Of a DNA stretch of 52,683 nt, positions 17,018-25,087 are shown in pieces. The notes under the pieces are model-generated. The model had not been told where the DNA came from. It saw only the letters and a list, made by a program, of their open reading frames with translations, and did not search any database. This stretch comes from Nonomuraea ceibae. Lineage in GTDB: Bacteria > Actinomycetota > Actinomycetes > Streptosporangiales > Streptosporangiaceae. The position numbers were made by a program, and so were the translations under genes. The stretch lies in the NCBI RefSeq assembly GCF_019396325.1, contig NZ_JAHKRO010000069.1, forward strand, positions 1 to 52,683, written 5' to 3'. Position 1 is the stretch's first letter. The number at the start of each line of letters is the position of its first letter.

Positions 17018-17998
17018 ATGAACGAGCCCCTCGCACCCCCGAAACGCCGCGGACCCATCAGGCGGTTCGTCGCCCGCTCCTGCGTCGTGGCGGTGGCCGT
17101 GGCCACGGCGATGCTCCCCGGCGTCGCCCACGCGGCCATCACGACCAACCAGACGGGCACCAACAACGGCTACTTCTACTCGTTCTGGACCGACAGCAAC
17201 GGGACCGTCTCCATGGAGCTGGGCTCCGGCGGCAACTACAGCACCTCGTGGCGCAACACCGGCAACTTCGTCGCGGGCAAGGGCTGGAGCACCGGCGGAC
17301 GCCGCACCGTCAGCTATTCGGGCAGCTTCAACCCGTCAGGCAACGCCTACCTGACCCTCTACGGCTGGACGAGGAACCCGCTCGTCGAGTACTACATCGT
17401 CGACAACTGGGGCACCTATCGGCCCACGGGCACGTACAAGGGCACGGTCACCAGCGACGGCGGCACGTACGACATCTACCAGACGACCCGCTACAACGCC
17501 CCGTCGATCGAGGGGACCAGGACGTTCAACCAGTACTGGAGCGTCCGGCAGTCGAAGAAGACCGGCGGCACCATCACCTCGGGCAACCACTTCGACGCCT
17601 GGGCCAGGCACGGCATGAACCTGGGCGGCCATGACTACATGATCATGGCGACCGAGGGCTACCAGAGCAGCGGCAACTCCAACATCACCGTGGGCGGCAC
17701 CACCGGCGGCGGCGACGGGGGCAACGGGAGCGGCGGGTGCTCGGCGACGCTGTCGGCGGGCCAGCAGTGGAGCGACCGCTACAACCTGAACGTCGCGGTC
17801 AGCGGCTCCAGCAACTGGACCGTGACGATGAACGTGCCCTCCCCGGCGAAGGTCCTGTCCACCTGGAACGTCAGCGCCAGTTATCCCAGCTCCCAGGTGC
17901 TCACCGCCAGGCCGAACGGCAATGGCAACAACTGGGGCGTGACCATCCAGCACAACGGCAACTGGAACTGGCCGACGGTCTCCTGCAGCGCGGGCTGA
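17018..17998 (+). CDS. Secreted GH11 endo-1,4-beta-xylanase with CBM2
   Basis: 326 aa. A signal peptide spans residues 1 to about 41 (positively charged start, CVVAVAVATAMLPG, AHA). The GH11 jelly roll follows, with catalytic glutamates E124 (PLVEYYIVDNWG) and E213 (MATEGYQSSG) and the family stretch GTVTSDGGTYDIYQTTRYN. A Gly-rich linker (TTGGGDGGNGSGG) leads to a C-terminal CBM2 with its terminal Cys pair and exposed Trp residues (SSNWTVTM, NGNWNWPTVSC). It cleaves internal xylan bonds outside the cell while the CBM holds it on cellulose or xylan. The promoter carries matching repeated boxes. Confidence 0.96.
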   Translation: MNEPLAPPKRRGPIRRFVARSCVVAVAVATAMLPGVAHAAITTNQTGTNNGYFYSFWTDSNGTVSMELGSGGNYSTSWRNTGNFVAGKGWSTGGRRTVSYSGSFNPSGNAYLTLYGWTRNPLVEYYIVDNWGTYRPTGTYKGTVTSDGGTYDIYQTTRYNAPSIEGTRTFNQYWSVRQSKKTGGTITSGNHFDAWARHGMNLGGHDYMIMATEGYQSSGNSNITVGGTTGGGDGGNGSGGCSATLSAGQQWSDRYNLNVAVSGSSNWTVTMNVPSPAKVLSTWNVSASYPSSQVLTARPNGNGNNWGVTIQHNGNWNWPTVSCSAG

Positions 17999-18017
17999 CC
18001 CCGGGGCACGCGAAGGG

Positions 18018-18037
18018 GCGGCGGCCGGGGCCGCCGC
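18018..18037. terminator. Hairpin after the xylanase gene
   Basis: GCGGCGGC and GCCGCCGC arms with the 4-base loop CGGG lie between the convergent xylanase and the small secreted protein gene. It probably serves both. Confidence 0.6.
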
Positions 18038-18049
18038 GCCGATGCCGGC

Positions 18050-18358
18050 TCAGCCGCAGGTGTTGGCGCGGATCGAGACGACGGGCCAGGGGGTGATGGA
18101 GGTGTGCGAGGTCTGCCCGACCGGCACACAGGGGCCGACGACGAGGATGGGGCCGGCGAGCGGCGAAGCGTGCTTCTGCAGGACGACGACCTGGTGCATG
18201 CCGGTGCCGGAGGAGCAGAAGCTGCTCGCCGAGCCGGCGCCGTACTGGGTGGTGCATCCCGTAGGCGCCGCGGCGGCGGGGGAGGCGAGGAGGACGGCCG
18301 GGCCGAAGGCCAGGGCTGCGGCGCCCGCCAGAATGGCGGCACGATGACGAAGGCTCAT
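18050..18358 (-). CDS. Small secreted four-cysteine protein, unknown function
   Basis: 102 aa. A clear Sec signal peptide (ILAGAAALAFGPAVLLASPA, cleavage near AAA-APTG) leaves a mature protein of about 70 aa with Cys35, Cys48, Cys77 and Cys101, probably two disulfides. GGAGA precedes the ATG. I do not recognise a family. A near-consensus promoter and a 25-bp palindrome lie upstream, so expression is tightly controlled. It is convergent with the xylanase. A role at the cell surface or on polysaccharides is a guess from context. Confidence 0.7.
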   Translation of the reverse strand: MSLRHRAAILAGAAALAFGPAVLLASPAAAAPTGCTTQYGAGSASSFCSSGTGMHQVVVLQKHASPLAGPILVVGPCVPVGQTSHTSITPWPVVSIRANTCG

Positions 18359-18384
18359 ACGAGTCTCCAGGGGTGGGGGGTTTT

Positions 18385-18409
18385 ACTTTTAGGAAAGTTT
18401 CCTAAAAGT
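18385..18409. promoter_or_regulatory. Perfect 25-bp palindrome, strong candidate operator
   Basis: ACTTTTAGGAAA and its exact complement TTTCCTAAAAGT flank a single G. On the minus strand it lies just downstream of a promoter reading TTGACG, 18 bp, TAGCCT (about 18450 to 18415), placing the palindrome at the transcription start of the small secreted protein gene. A repressor bound here would block transcription. Confidence 0.75.
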
Positions 18410-18540
18410 GAGGCTAGATCGCTGTTTCCCCCACCGTCAAGACAGCCGTTTGCCCGTCAACCACGACATTTCCCATCTTGCTTCGCACGCCCTGCCGACC
18501 CGGCATGATCTAACTCGGCCGGATGACCGATGGGAGCGAT

Positions 18541-20073
18541 GTGAAGAGAAGATTGACCCTGCTGGCGACCGCCTTCGTCACGGTCGCGGCAGTCTTACCC
18601 GTTCAGGCCGCCGGAGCGAGCCCCCAGCAGCCGCCCCAGGCGATCACCTGGACGCCGTGCGAGGAGGAGCCCGCCGCCGAGTGCGGCAAGCTGGCCGTCC
18701 CGATCGACTGGTCACAGCCTGACGGCCCCACCGTCGAGCTCGCCCTGGCCAGGCGCAAGGCCACCGACCCCGCCGCCCGCATCGGCTCACTGGTGATCAA
18801 CCCCGGCGGCCCCGGCGGCTCCGGCGTCGAAGCCGCTTACGGCGCCCCCGGCTTCTTCACCCCCGAACTGCAGCGGCACTTCGACATCGTCGGGTTCGAC
18901 CCGCGCGGCGTCGGCCGCAGCAACCCCGTGGTCTGCTCGGCGTCCGTCTACAACGAGATGCCGTACGCCGTCATGACCAGCCAGGCCGACTTCGACAGGT
19001 GGACCGCCTACAACGAGCGGCTGCGCGCCGACTGCCGCGCCCGCACCGGCCCCCTGTACGACCACGTCGACTCCGTCAGCGTGGCCCGCGACCTGGACGC
19101 CATCCGCGCCGCACTCGGCGAGGAGAAGCTCACCTACTACGGGATCTCGTACGGCACGCTGATCGGCCAGATGTACGCCGAGCTGTTCCCCGGCCGGATC
19201 CGCGCGCTCGCCCTCGACAGCAACATGGACCACAGCCTGCGCGTCAAGCAGTTCCTCGACAGCGAGGCCGCCGCCGTCGAGGACGCCTTCGACCAGTTCG
19301 TCGGCTGGTGCGACCAGGAGCCGAGCTGCGCCCTGCACGGCCAGGACGTCCGCGCGATCTGGAAGGACCTGCTGGCCAAGGCCCGGCGCGGCGAGCTCTA
19401 CTACCCCGGGGTGCCCGACCGGCCGATGACCGAGCTGCAGGTGCTGTGGCAGGGCGTCCTCGGCACCGAAGGCCCCGCCTGGCAGCTCCTCGCCCAGATG
19501 ATCAACGCGCTCAACGGCGGCACCCCGCCCGACTGGGTGCCCCCGCTGCCCGGCCGCCAGCCCGTGCAGGGCGAACTCGCCCACCTGCCGACCGTCATCC
19601 TGTGCCAGGACTACAGTCTGCGGGTGCGCAACTACCGCGAATACGCCGCACTGCTGCGCAGTTCCGCCCACCGGGCCCCCGACATGCGCTTCAACCCGAT
19701 GCCGATCGAGGACCTGCCCGTCTGCCTCAACCACCCCACCAACAACCCGCAGCACCGGCTGCGCTACAAGGGCAGCGCGCCGCTGCTGCTCGGCAACTCG
19801 CTGCACGACCCGTCCACCCCGTACGGCTGGTCGGCCAACGTCGCCAGGCAGCTCGGCCGCAAGGCGGTGCTGCTCACCTACGAAGGCTGGGGCCACCGCA
19901 TCTACGGCAAGGACGAGTGCAGCACGGTGCCCATCGACAACTACCTGATCTCGCTGACCGTGCCCCCGCACGGCTACCGCTGCCCCGTCGGCGGCCGGGT
20001 CGAGAACACGCTCAAGCGGCAGGCCGAACTCTGGCCCACCGACGGCCTCCCCTGGTCGTCGCTGCCCCGCTGA
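18541..20073 (+). CDS. Secreted alpha/beta hydrolase, S33 / tripeptidyl aminopeptidase type
   Basis: 510 aa from GTG 18541, preferred because GGGAG lies just upstream and the protein then starts with a classic signal peptide (KRRLTLLATAFVTVAAVLPV); an ATG at 18523 adds six residues. The catalytic triad is readable: Ser203 (YYGISYGTLIG), Asp423 (HDPSTPYGW) and His452 (EGWGHRIYG). The oxyanion loop NPGGPGGSG and the WTPCEEEP start are typical of Streptomyces secreted tripeptidyl aminopeptidases. The TAP-like C-terminal part is present. One TTA codon (18595-18597) lies within the signal peptide. Likely role: trimming peptides outside the cell. Confidence 0.92.
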   Translation: MKRRLTLLATAFVTVAAVLPVQAAGASPQQPPQAITWTPCEEEPAAECGKLAVPIDWSQPDGPTVELALARRKATDPAARIGSLVINPGGPGGSGVEAAYGAPGFFTPELQRHFDIVGFDPRGVGRSNPVVCSASVYNEMPYAVMTSQADFDRWTAYNERLRADCRARTGPLYDHVDSVSVARDLDAIRAALGEEKLTYYGISYGTLIGQMYAELFPGRIRALALDSNMDHSLRVKQFLDSEAAAVEDAFDQFVGWCDQEPSCALHGQDVRAIWKDLLAKARRGELYYPGVPDRPMTELQVLWQGVLGTEGPAWQLLAQMINALNGGTPPDWVPPLPGRQPVQGELAHLPTVILCQDYSLRVRNYREYAALLRSSAHRAPDMRFNPMPIEDLPVCLNHPTNNPQHRLRYKGSAPLLLGNSLHDPSTPYGWSANVARQLGRKAVLLTYEGWGHRIYGKDECSTVPIDNYLISLTVPPHGYRCPVGGRVENTLKRQAELWPTDGLPWSSLPR

Positions 20074-20079
20074 CCCCGT

Positions 20080-20111
20080 GGCCGGGCCCGGAAACCACCC
20101 CGGGCCCGGCC
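20080..20111. terminator. Bidirectional terminator hairpin
   Basis: Perfect 12-bp arms GGCCGGGCCCGG (20080-20091) and CCGGGCCCGGCC (20100-20111) with an 8-base loop lie between the convergent peptidase and PPOX genes. Confidence 0.85.
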
Positions 20112-20112
20112 C

Positions 20113-20523
20113 TCAGTGCACTGTCCTGCGCGCCTCGTACCAGGTGGCGCCCACCGGCTCGCCCGCCAGGTTCCAGCTCCACGACACCACGGGCGTGATG
20201 CCGAGGTAGAAGCCGGGCCCCACCATGCCGACCCGTTCCACCGGCTCCCCGGCCCGGCCGTAGACGCGCACCCCCCGCGCGACGAACGGCTCCATCGACA
20301 CCAGGTCGTCGACCACCACCGCCACCAGGTGGTTGCCGGCCCTGACGTTGCGGAACTTGCGCGTCTCCAGCACCGACGCGCCCGACCCGCCGACCCAGAA
20401 CCGCTCGCCGTCGAACTCGAACGCGACCGGCACCACGTCCGGCTGCCCGCCCGGCCCCAGCGTCGCGATCCGCGCCAGCGGCTGCGACCGCAGGTACGCG
20501 ATCTCCTCCTCGGTGAACGCCAT
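20113..20523 (-). CDS. PPOX-class F420-dependent oxidoreductase
   Basis: 136 aa from ATG 20523, chosen for the GGAGG site 7 bp upstream over a longer open frame. The split-barrel family signature is plain: FTEEEIAYLRSQPLARIATL, QPDVVPVAFEFDGERFWVGG, RKFRNVRAGNHLVAVVVDDL and the C-terminal SWSWNL motif. Members bind F420 or FMN and reduce small molecules. The gene stands alone; no partner is evident. The 270 bp upstream hold no convincing gene. Confidence 0.85.
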   Translation of the reverse strand: MAFTEEEIAYLRSQPLARIATLGPGGQPDVVPVAFEFDGERFWVGGSGASVLETRKFRNVRAGNHLVAVVVDDLVSMEPFVARGVRVYGRAGEPVERVGMVGPGFYLGITPVVSWSWNLAGEPVGATWYEARRTVH

Positions 20524-20797
20524 GACGTTCCTCCTTTCAGTCACGACCCCCTTGCCGGGAAGCCGTACGTGACGCCAGACTGCGGCGTGGCCGTTGAAGA
20601 CCAAGACTGGTGGAAGACGCTGGAGCGCGCCCTGGAGATCGTGGAGCGCGACGTCCGCGCGGCGGACCTGGATCCCGGGCAGGGCGGCGACCTCACGAGA
20701 CCGCGAACATCGCAGAGTTCACCCACTGAACGACCACGGAGCTGACTTGGAAGGCCGAGCCCGTGTGCGCACCCCATGAGGGTGGCGCGCTGCCTAG

Positions 20798-21379
20798 CTA
20801 GGGGCGGGGGCGCATTCCGGCGAAGAGGGCCTCGAGCACCCGGTCGACGTATTCGTGCGTCACCGGCTCCTGCGTGACCATGAGGGTGAAGAACAGCGGC
20901 CCCGTCAGGATCGACATGGCCAGGTCCAGGTCGAACTCGGGGGCGAGCTGCCCCTGCTCCCTGGCCTTGGTGAGCCGGGCGACGGTCTTGGCCTCCTGCG
21001 GCTTGGTGAAGCGCTCGTTCAGCTCGGCGGCGACGGCCGGGTTGTGCTGGGCCTCGCCGATCAGCGACTGGAAGAGCGGCCCGAACGGGGGGCGGCCGAG
21101 CAGGTCGACGGCATGGTGGATCTGCGTGCGGAGGTCGGCCATGACGTCGCCGGTGTCGGGGTAGTCGAGGTCCGGCTGTTGCGGTGACAGGACCGCGTCC
21201 AGGAACAGGGCGCCCTTGGACGGCCAGCGGCGGTAGATCGTGTGCTTGCCGACGCCGGCGCGGGCCGCGACCCCTTCGATGCTGAGCTTGGCGTAGCCGA
21301 TCTCCTGGGCCAGCTCAAGCGTGGTGCGCCTGATGGCCTCGGTCCGGTCGTCGGCCCGGGTGCGTGGGGTGTCCGTCAT
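20798..21379 (-). CDS. TetR/AcrR family regulator
   Basis: 193 aa. The N-terminal helix-turn-helix is standard (LSIEGVAARAGVGKHTIYRR, then WPSKGALFLDAV), and the C-terminal part matches the TetR_C ligand domain with QSLIGEAQHNPAVAAELNER. It lies 56 bp downstream of the Rieske gene on the same strand, with a perfect 16-bp palindrome in that gap. Autoregulation is likely; other targets are unknown. Confidence 0.9.
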   Translation of the reverse strand: MTDTPRTRADDRTEAIRRTTLELAQEIGYAKLSIEGVAARAGVGKHTIYRRWPSKGALFLDAVLSPQQPDLDYPDTGDVMADLRTQIHHAVDLLGRPPFGPLFQSLIGEAQHNPAVAAELNERFTKPQEAKTVARLTKAREQGQLAPEFDLDLAMSILTGPLFFTLMVTQEPVTHEYVDRVLEALFAGMRPRP

Positions 21380-21395
21380 GTGGACAGCCTATTAG

Positions 21396-21411
21396 AACGG
21401 CACGTGCCGTT
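21396..21411. promoter_or_regulatory. Perfect 16-bp palindrome, TetR operator candidate
   Basis: AACGGCACGTGCCGTT is self-complementary and lies 17 bp upstream of the TetR start, the usual place for an autoregulatory site. Confidence 0.65.
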
Positions 21412-21435
21412 GGCGGGGGTTGCGGGCGTTCGGGG

Positions 21436-22332
21436 TCAGGCCCGTGCGGTGATCCGCTCGGTGCTCCGGATCACCGCCCGGACGGGCTCCCGGTCGCCGG
21501 TCGTGGACCGGACGAGCACCCGGCCGTTGTCGATCTTCACGTCCCAGCGCGGCTCCTCGACCGTCGCGGGCCCGCGCACCACCTTGCCGTCGGCGAGCCG
21601 GAACGTGCTGCCGTGCCACGGGCACCGGATGCAGCCGTCGCCGACGATCGTGCCCTCGTCCAGCGGCCCGCCGGCGTGCGTGCAGGTGGCCGAGAGCGCG
21701 TGCAGCGTCCCGTCGTGCTGGACGAGCAGCACGGCGACCCCGTCCGCCGTGACGCGGTGCGCCCGGCCGTCGCTCACCTCGGCCACCGCCGCGACGTCGG
21801 TCCAGTCGGTGACGGGCTGCTGGAACGCGGTGTGGTTGACGCCGACGCCCTGCACGAACGACAGGCGCCCGCCCAGGTACGCGCCGATCGACGTCATGGC
21901 CAGGCCCGCGCCGCTCAGCAGCATCCCGGCCCGCCGCTGCCCGCGCCCGCGCGCGACCCAGGAGGCAGCCTGGAGCGCGGTCGCCGTCACGTTGCACAGC
22001 GCGTGCACGAGCCCGGTCCGCTGCTCGGGCCCGTAGGTCTCCGACCAGTCGGACGCCCCCGCCGCCGCGGCGGGCACCGTGGCGATCAGCCCGACGCCGA
22101 CCAGGCGGCGCGCCGACTCGGCCCCGGCCTCGCCTCCGGCCACGTCCAGGAAGGAGGCCATGGTCCAGGCGCCGATGGGCAGGTCCGTAAGAACGGGGTG
22201 CAGCGAGTGGCCCAGCCAGGTGCCCGACAGCGCGTTCTTGATCGCGTCGGGGCGTGTCAGCCGTCCGACCAGGCCCGCGAGCTTGTTCGATGCGCCGTCG
22301 AGCGCACTCCAGTCCTCGACTTTTTTGCTCAT
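21436..22332 (-). CDS. Rieske [2Fe-2S] protein with DUF2231 membrane domain
   Basis: 298 aa. The N-terminal half is a DUF2231-type membrane domain (GHSLHPVLTDLPIGAWTMAS, then hydrophobic helices to about residue 160). The C-terminal half is a Rieske domain with cluster ligands C217-x-H219 (TCTHAGG) and C237-x-x-H240 (RCPWHGSTF). It is a membrane-anchored electron-transfer protein of unknown partner. It starts right after a hairpin that closes the ROK operon, so it has its own promoter. Confidence 0.9.
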   Translation of the reverse strand: MSKKVEDWSALDGASNKLAGLVGRLTRPDAIKNALSGTWLGHSLHPVLTDLPIGAWTMASFLDVAGGEAGAESARRLVGVGLIATVPAAAAGASDWSETYGPEQRTGLVHALCNVTATALQAASWVARGRGQRRAGMLLSGAGLAMTSIGAYLGGRLSFVQGVGVNHTAFQQPVTDWTDVAAVAEVSDGRAHRVTADGVAVLLVQHDGTLHALSATCTHAGGPLDEGTIVGDGCIRCPWHGSTFRLADGKVVRGPATVEEPRWDVKIDNGRVLVRSTTGDREPVRAVIRSTERITARA

Positions 22333-22339
22333 GACGGCT

Positions 22340-22377
22340 GGCTTCCCCAGGCCGGGTGACTCATGCCTGGGGGAGCC
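22340..22377. terminator. Terminator hairpin after the ROK gene
   Basis: 13-bp arms (22340-22352 and 22365-22377) pair with one G:T wobble around a 12-base loop. On the minus strand this follows the ROK stop and precedes the Rieske start. Confidence 0.75.
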
Positions 22378-22384
22378 CGGCGCG

Positions 22385-23593
22385 CTACGGCCGCTCGGCG
22401 CGCAGCCGGTCGACGGCGGCCGTCGCGTGCACCGCGTACTCGCCGAGAAGCTCGGAGTGGGCCTGTTCGAGGCCGAGGATGACGGCGCCGAGCACGGTGG
22501 CCAGCGCGCCGACGACGCTGCTGGAGATCGCCACGAACTCGTGCAGCGGCCGGGCCGCCGCCTGCACCGCCTCGACGACCTCGGGAGCGTCGCCGATCTC
22601 GCCGCCGATCACCACCAGGTCGGGGTCGACGACCGCCGCAAGCGCGGCGCACGCCCTGGCGACGTCCAGCACGTACGCGTCGAGCACGGCCTTGGCCTCG
22701 GCCGAGCCGGCCGCGACGTCGGCCAGGATCGCCTTGACCACGTCGCCGACGGAGGCCGCGCCGGGAGCCTGCGAGCGGTAGGAGTCGACCAGGCGGGAGG
22801 CCGCCAGCCGCTCCTCCATCGCGTGGCGCGAGGTCTGCTCGGCGCCGTCGGCCCACGGGAACGGCAGCCGCGACAGCTCGCCCGCCGCGCCGTGCGCGCC
22901 GCGCACCAGCCGGCCCTCGTTGATGAGCCCAGCGCCGACGCCCACGCCGAGCTGCAGGTAGGCCAGGCTCGGCACGTCGGCCCCGGCGCCGATCCGCATC
23001 TCGGCCACCGCCGAGCAGTTGACGTTGTTCTCCAGCCGCACCGGGCCGTCGAAGTGGTCGGTGAGCGCGTCGAGCAGCGTGGCGACGGCGCCCTTCTCCT
23101 GTCCGGCGGAGGCGGGCACCTGGCTGCGGCGGGCGTCGATGATCTGCGGCAGCGCGATCGTCACGGCCCGCAGCCGGTCGCGTCCGGCGCACCAGTCGGC
23201 GAGCTGCCGGGCCGCCCGTTCCATGACGTGCGGCGACGGCTCGCGGCGGCGGGCCTCGCCGGGGCGGACCGGCTCGGAGATGGACACGTGCGTGGTGCGC
23301 GCCCCGGCGAGGTCGACGGCCATCAGCTCGACGTGGGAGCTGCCCAGGTCGACGCCGAGCGCCCAGCCGACCTCGTCGGCCGCCTCGAACAGCACGGCCG
23401 GCTTGCCCGTCGCCGGGACGTGCCTGCCGTTGCGGCGCAGGTAGCCGGCCTCCTCCAGGGCGCTGACGGCGTCGTTGACGCTCGGCTTCGACAGGCCGGT
23501 GGCGGCGAGCAGCCGGGGCCGGGTGGTCGAGCCGTGGCCGAGCGTGTGACTCAGGACGTGGCGCTGGGTCGGGGGGAGTTCCGGCGAACGCAT
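22385..23593 (-). CDS. ROK-family transcriptional repressor
   Basis: 402 aa from ATG 23593; a TTG at 23605 is an alternative and neither has a strong ribosome site. The N-terminal winged helix (LSKPSVNDAVSALEEAGYLR) is followed by the ROK sugar-kinase fold (GWALGVDLGSSHVELMAVDL, and PDLVVIGGEIGDAPEVVEAV). The usual ROK zinc-binding Cys cluster is not apparent, so it is a regulator rather than a kinase. It is the last gene of the SIS / kinase / hexosaminidase run, 18 bp after the GH3 stop. It probably senses an amino sugar and controls the locus through the 27030-27050 repeat. Confidence 0.88.
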   Translation of the reverse strand: MRSPELPPTQRHVLSHTLGHGSTTRPRLLAATGLSKPSVNDAVSALEEAGYLRRNGRHVPATGKPAVLFEAADEVGWALGVDLGSSHVELMAVDLAGARTTHVSISEPVRPGEARRREPSPHVMERAARQLADWCAGRDRLRAVTIALPQIIDARRSQVPASAGQEKGAVATLLDALTDHFDGPVRLENNVNCSAVAEMRIGAGADVPSLAYLQLGVGVGAGLINEGRLVRGAHGAAGELSRLPFPWADGAEQTSRHAMEERLAASRLVDSYRSQAPGAASVGDVVKAILADVAAGSAEAKAVLDAYVLDVARACAALAAVVDPDLVVIGGEIGDAPEVVEAVQAAARPLHEFVAISSSVVGALATVLGAVILGLEQAHSELLGEYAVHATAAVDRLRAERP

Positions 23594-23611
23594 GTGGTCA
23601 TCCAATCGGAG

Positions 23612-25087
23612 TCACGCCTGTCTTGTCAGGGCGCGTACGGCGGCGGCGGAACTCGCCCGGGAGGCGCCGAAGGTCCGGACCACGCCGGTGGCGCGCGGGT
23701 AGTCCGTCCCCGGGTAGCCCATGTCGACGACGACCAGGCGCGGCGCGTCCAGCCGGTCGAAGACCTCGGCGCTGGCGGGATGGCGGGGCAGGTCCCGTAC
23801 GACGGCCACGACGACGTCGGACGGCCCGAGGCCCGGCAGGTCGGGCGGGTCGCTGATCGGCGGGGTCAGGACGTGGTCGGCGAACGCGACGCCGGCCGCG
23901 CGCAGCTCCGGCCCGATGCCCCACGGGACGGGCCCGGCCGCGATGGAGGTCCGGTCGTCGAACGTGACGACGTGCACAGTGCCGCCGGTGCTGCCCGCGA
24001 TCGACGCGTCGCCCTCGACGGTGGTCGCCCCCCAGGCCGCCGCCAGCCCGGCCGCGCGCTCGGCGGCGGTGTCGGCGGCGCCGGGCACGCCGACCGTGCC
24101 GGGGTAGGCGCGGGCCATCGCGGCGACCCGCCGGTTGGCCTCCTCCAGCCGCTCGGCGGGCAGCTCGCCGGACCGCACGGCGGCGACGATCGCGTCGACG
24201 ACGGCGGTGGTCGCCTCCTCGTACTGCTCGGCCCCGAGACACAGCACGTCGACGCCGGCGCGCAGCGCGCCCACGGCGGCGGCGGGCAGCGACGAGGCGT
24301 GGTTCAGCACGCCGTGCATCTCCAGCGCGTCGGAGATGACGACGCCGTCGTAGCCGATCTCGTCCCGCAGCAGGCGGCTGATCACGGCGGGGCTGAGCGT
24401 CGTGGGCGCCGAGGGGTCGAGGCAGTCGACCACCACGTGCGCGGTCATCATGCTCGCCACGCCGGAGGCGGCCGCGCTGACGAAGGTGCGCAGGTGCTCG
24501 TCGTCGAACTCGGCCCGCCCGGCGGTCACCCGGCCGAGCGACAGGTGCGAGTCCAGCAGCGAGCCGCCGAGCCCCGGGTAGTGCTTGACGCACGCCGCCA
24601 CGCCCGCCTCCTGCAGGCCCTCGATCCAGGCGGCGGCGTGCTCGGCGTTGTCACGCGGGCTGCGGCCGTAGGAGCGGGTGGTCAGCGGGCTGAGCGGGTC
24701 GGTCACGTAGTCGCCGATCGGCGCCAGGTTGTAGTTGACGCCGAGGTCGCGCAGCTCGGCGCCGATGCCGCGGCCCACCGCCCGGGTGGCGTCCAGGTCG
24801 CCGTTCTCGCTCAGCACCCGGTTGCCGGGGTAGGGGCTGCCCTCGTCGTGGTGGATGCGGGTGACGTCGCCGCCCTCCTCGTCGATCCCCACGACGGCGT
24901 CCGGCCGGGCCTCGCGGATCTGCCGGACCAGCTCCGCCACCTGCTGCGGCGACACGATGTTGCGGCCGAACAGGATGACGCCCGCCATCCCCTCGCGCAG
25001 CCGGTCGAGCAGCCACGGCGGAGCGGTGGTGCCCTCGAACGCGGGCAGCACGGTGCCGAGGGCGAGTTGCCGCAGGTCTGATGTCAT
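23612..25087 (-). CDS. GH3 beta-N-acetylhexosaminidase (NagZ-like)
   Basis: 491 aa. GH3 landmarks: GVILFGRN near residue 38, the catalytic nucleophile D253 (VVISDALEM) and the NagZ-type general acid loop D179-S-H181. The K168-H169 motif reads KHYPGLGG, with Leu where NagZ enzymes usually have His (KHFPGHG). There is no signal peptide, so it acts in the cytoplasm on imported GlcNAc disaccharides from chitin or peptidoglycan. Its ATG overlaps the kinase stop (ATGA). Confidence 0.88.
   Translation of the reverse strand: MTSDLRQLALGTVLPAFEGTTAPPWLLDRLREGMAGVILFGRNIVSPQQVAELVRQIREARPDAVVGIDEEGGDVTRIHHDEGSPYPGNRVLSENGDLDATRAVGRGIGAELRDLGVNYNLAPIGDYVTDPLSPLTTRSYGRSPRDNAEHAAAWIEGLQEAGVAACVKHYPGLGGSLLDSHLSLGRVTAGRAEFDDEHLRTFVSAAASGVASMMTAHVVVDCLDPSAPTTLSPAVISRLLRDEIGYDGVVISDALEMHGVLNHASSLPAAAVGALRAGVDVLCLGAEQYEEATTAVVDAIVAAVRSGELPAERLEEANRRVAAMARAYPGTVGVPGAADTAAERAAGLAAAWGATTVEGDASIAGSTGGTVHVVTFDDRTSIAAGPVPWGIGPELRAAGVAFADHVLTPPISDPPDLPGLGPSDVVVAVVRDLPRHPASAEVFDRLDAPRLVVVDMGYPGTDYPRATGVVRTFGASRASSAAAVRALTRQA

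Noticed and set aside
20524..20797. Possible small gene between the PPOX and TetR genes
   Set aside because: Short frames on both strands have no ribosome site, no family resemblance and no strong codon bias.
22079..25081. A 1000-codon plus-strand frame opposite the ROK and GH3 genes
   Set aside because: Composition is Gly/Arg/Asp/His-rich shadow sequence; the minus strand carries full enzyme and regulator domains.
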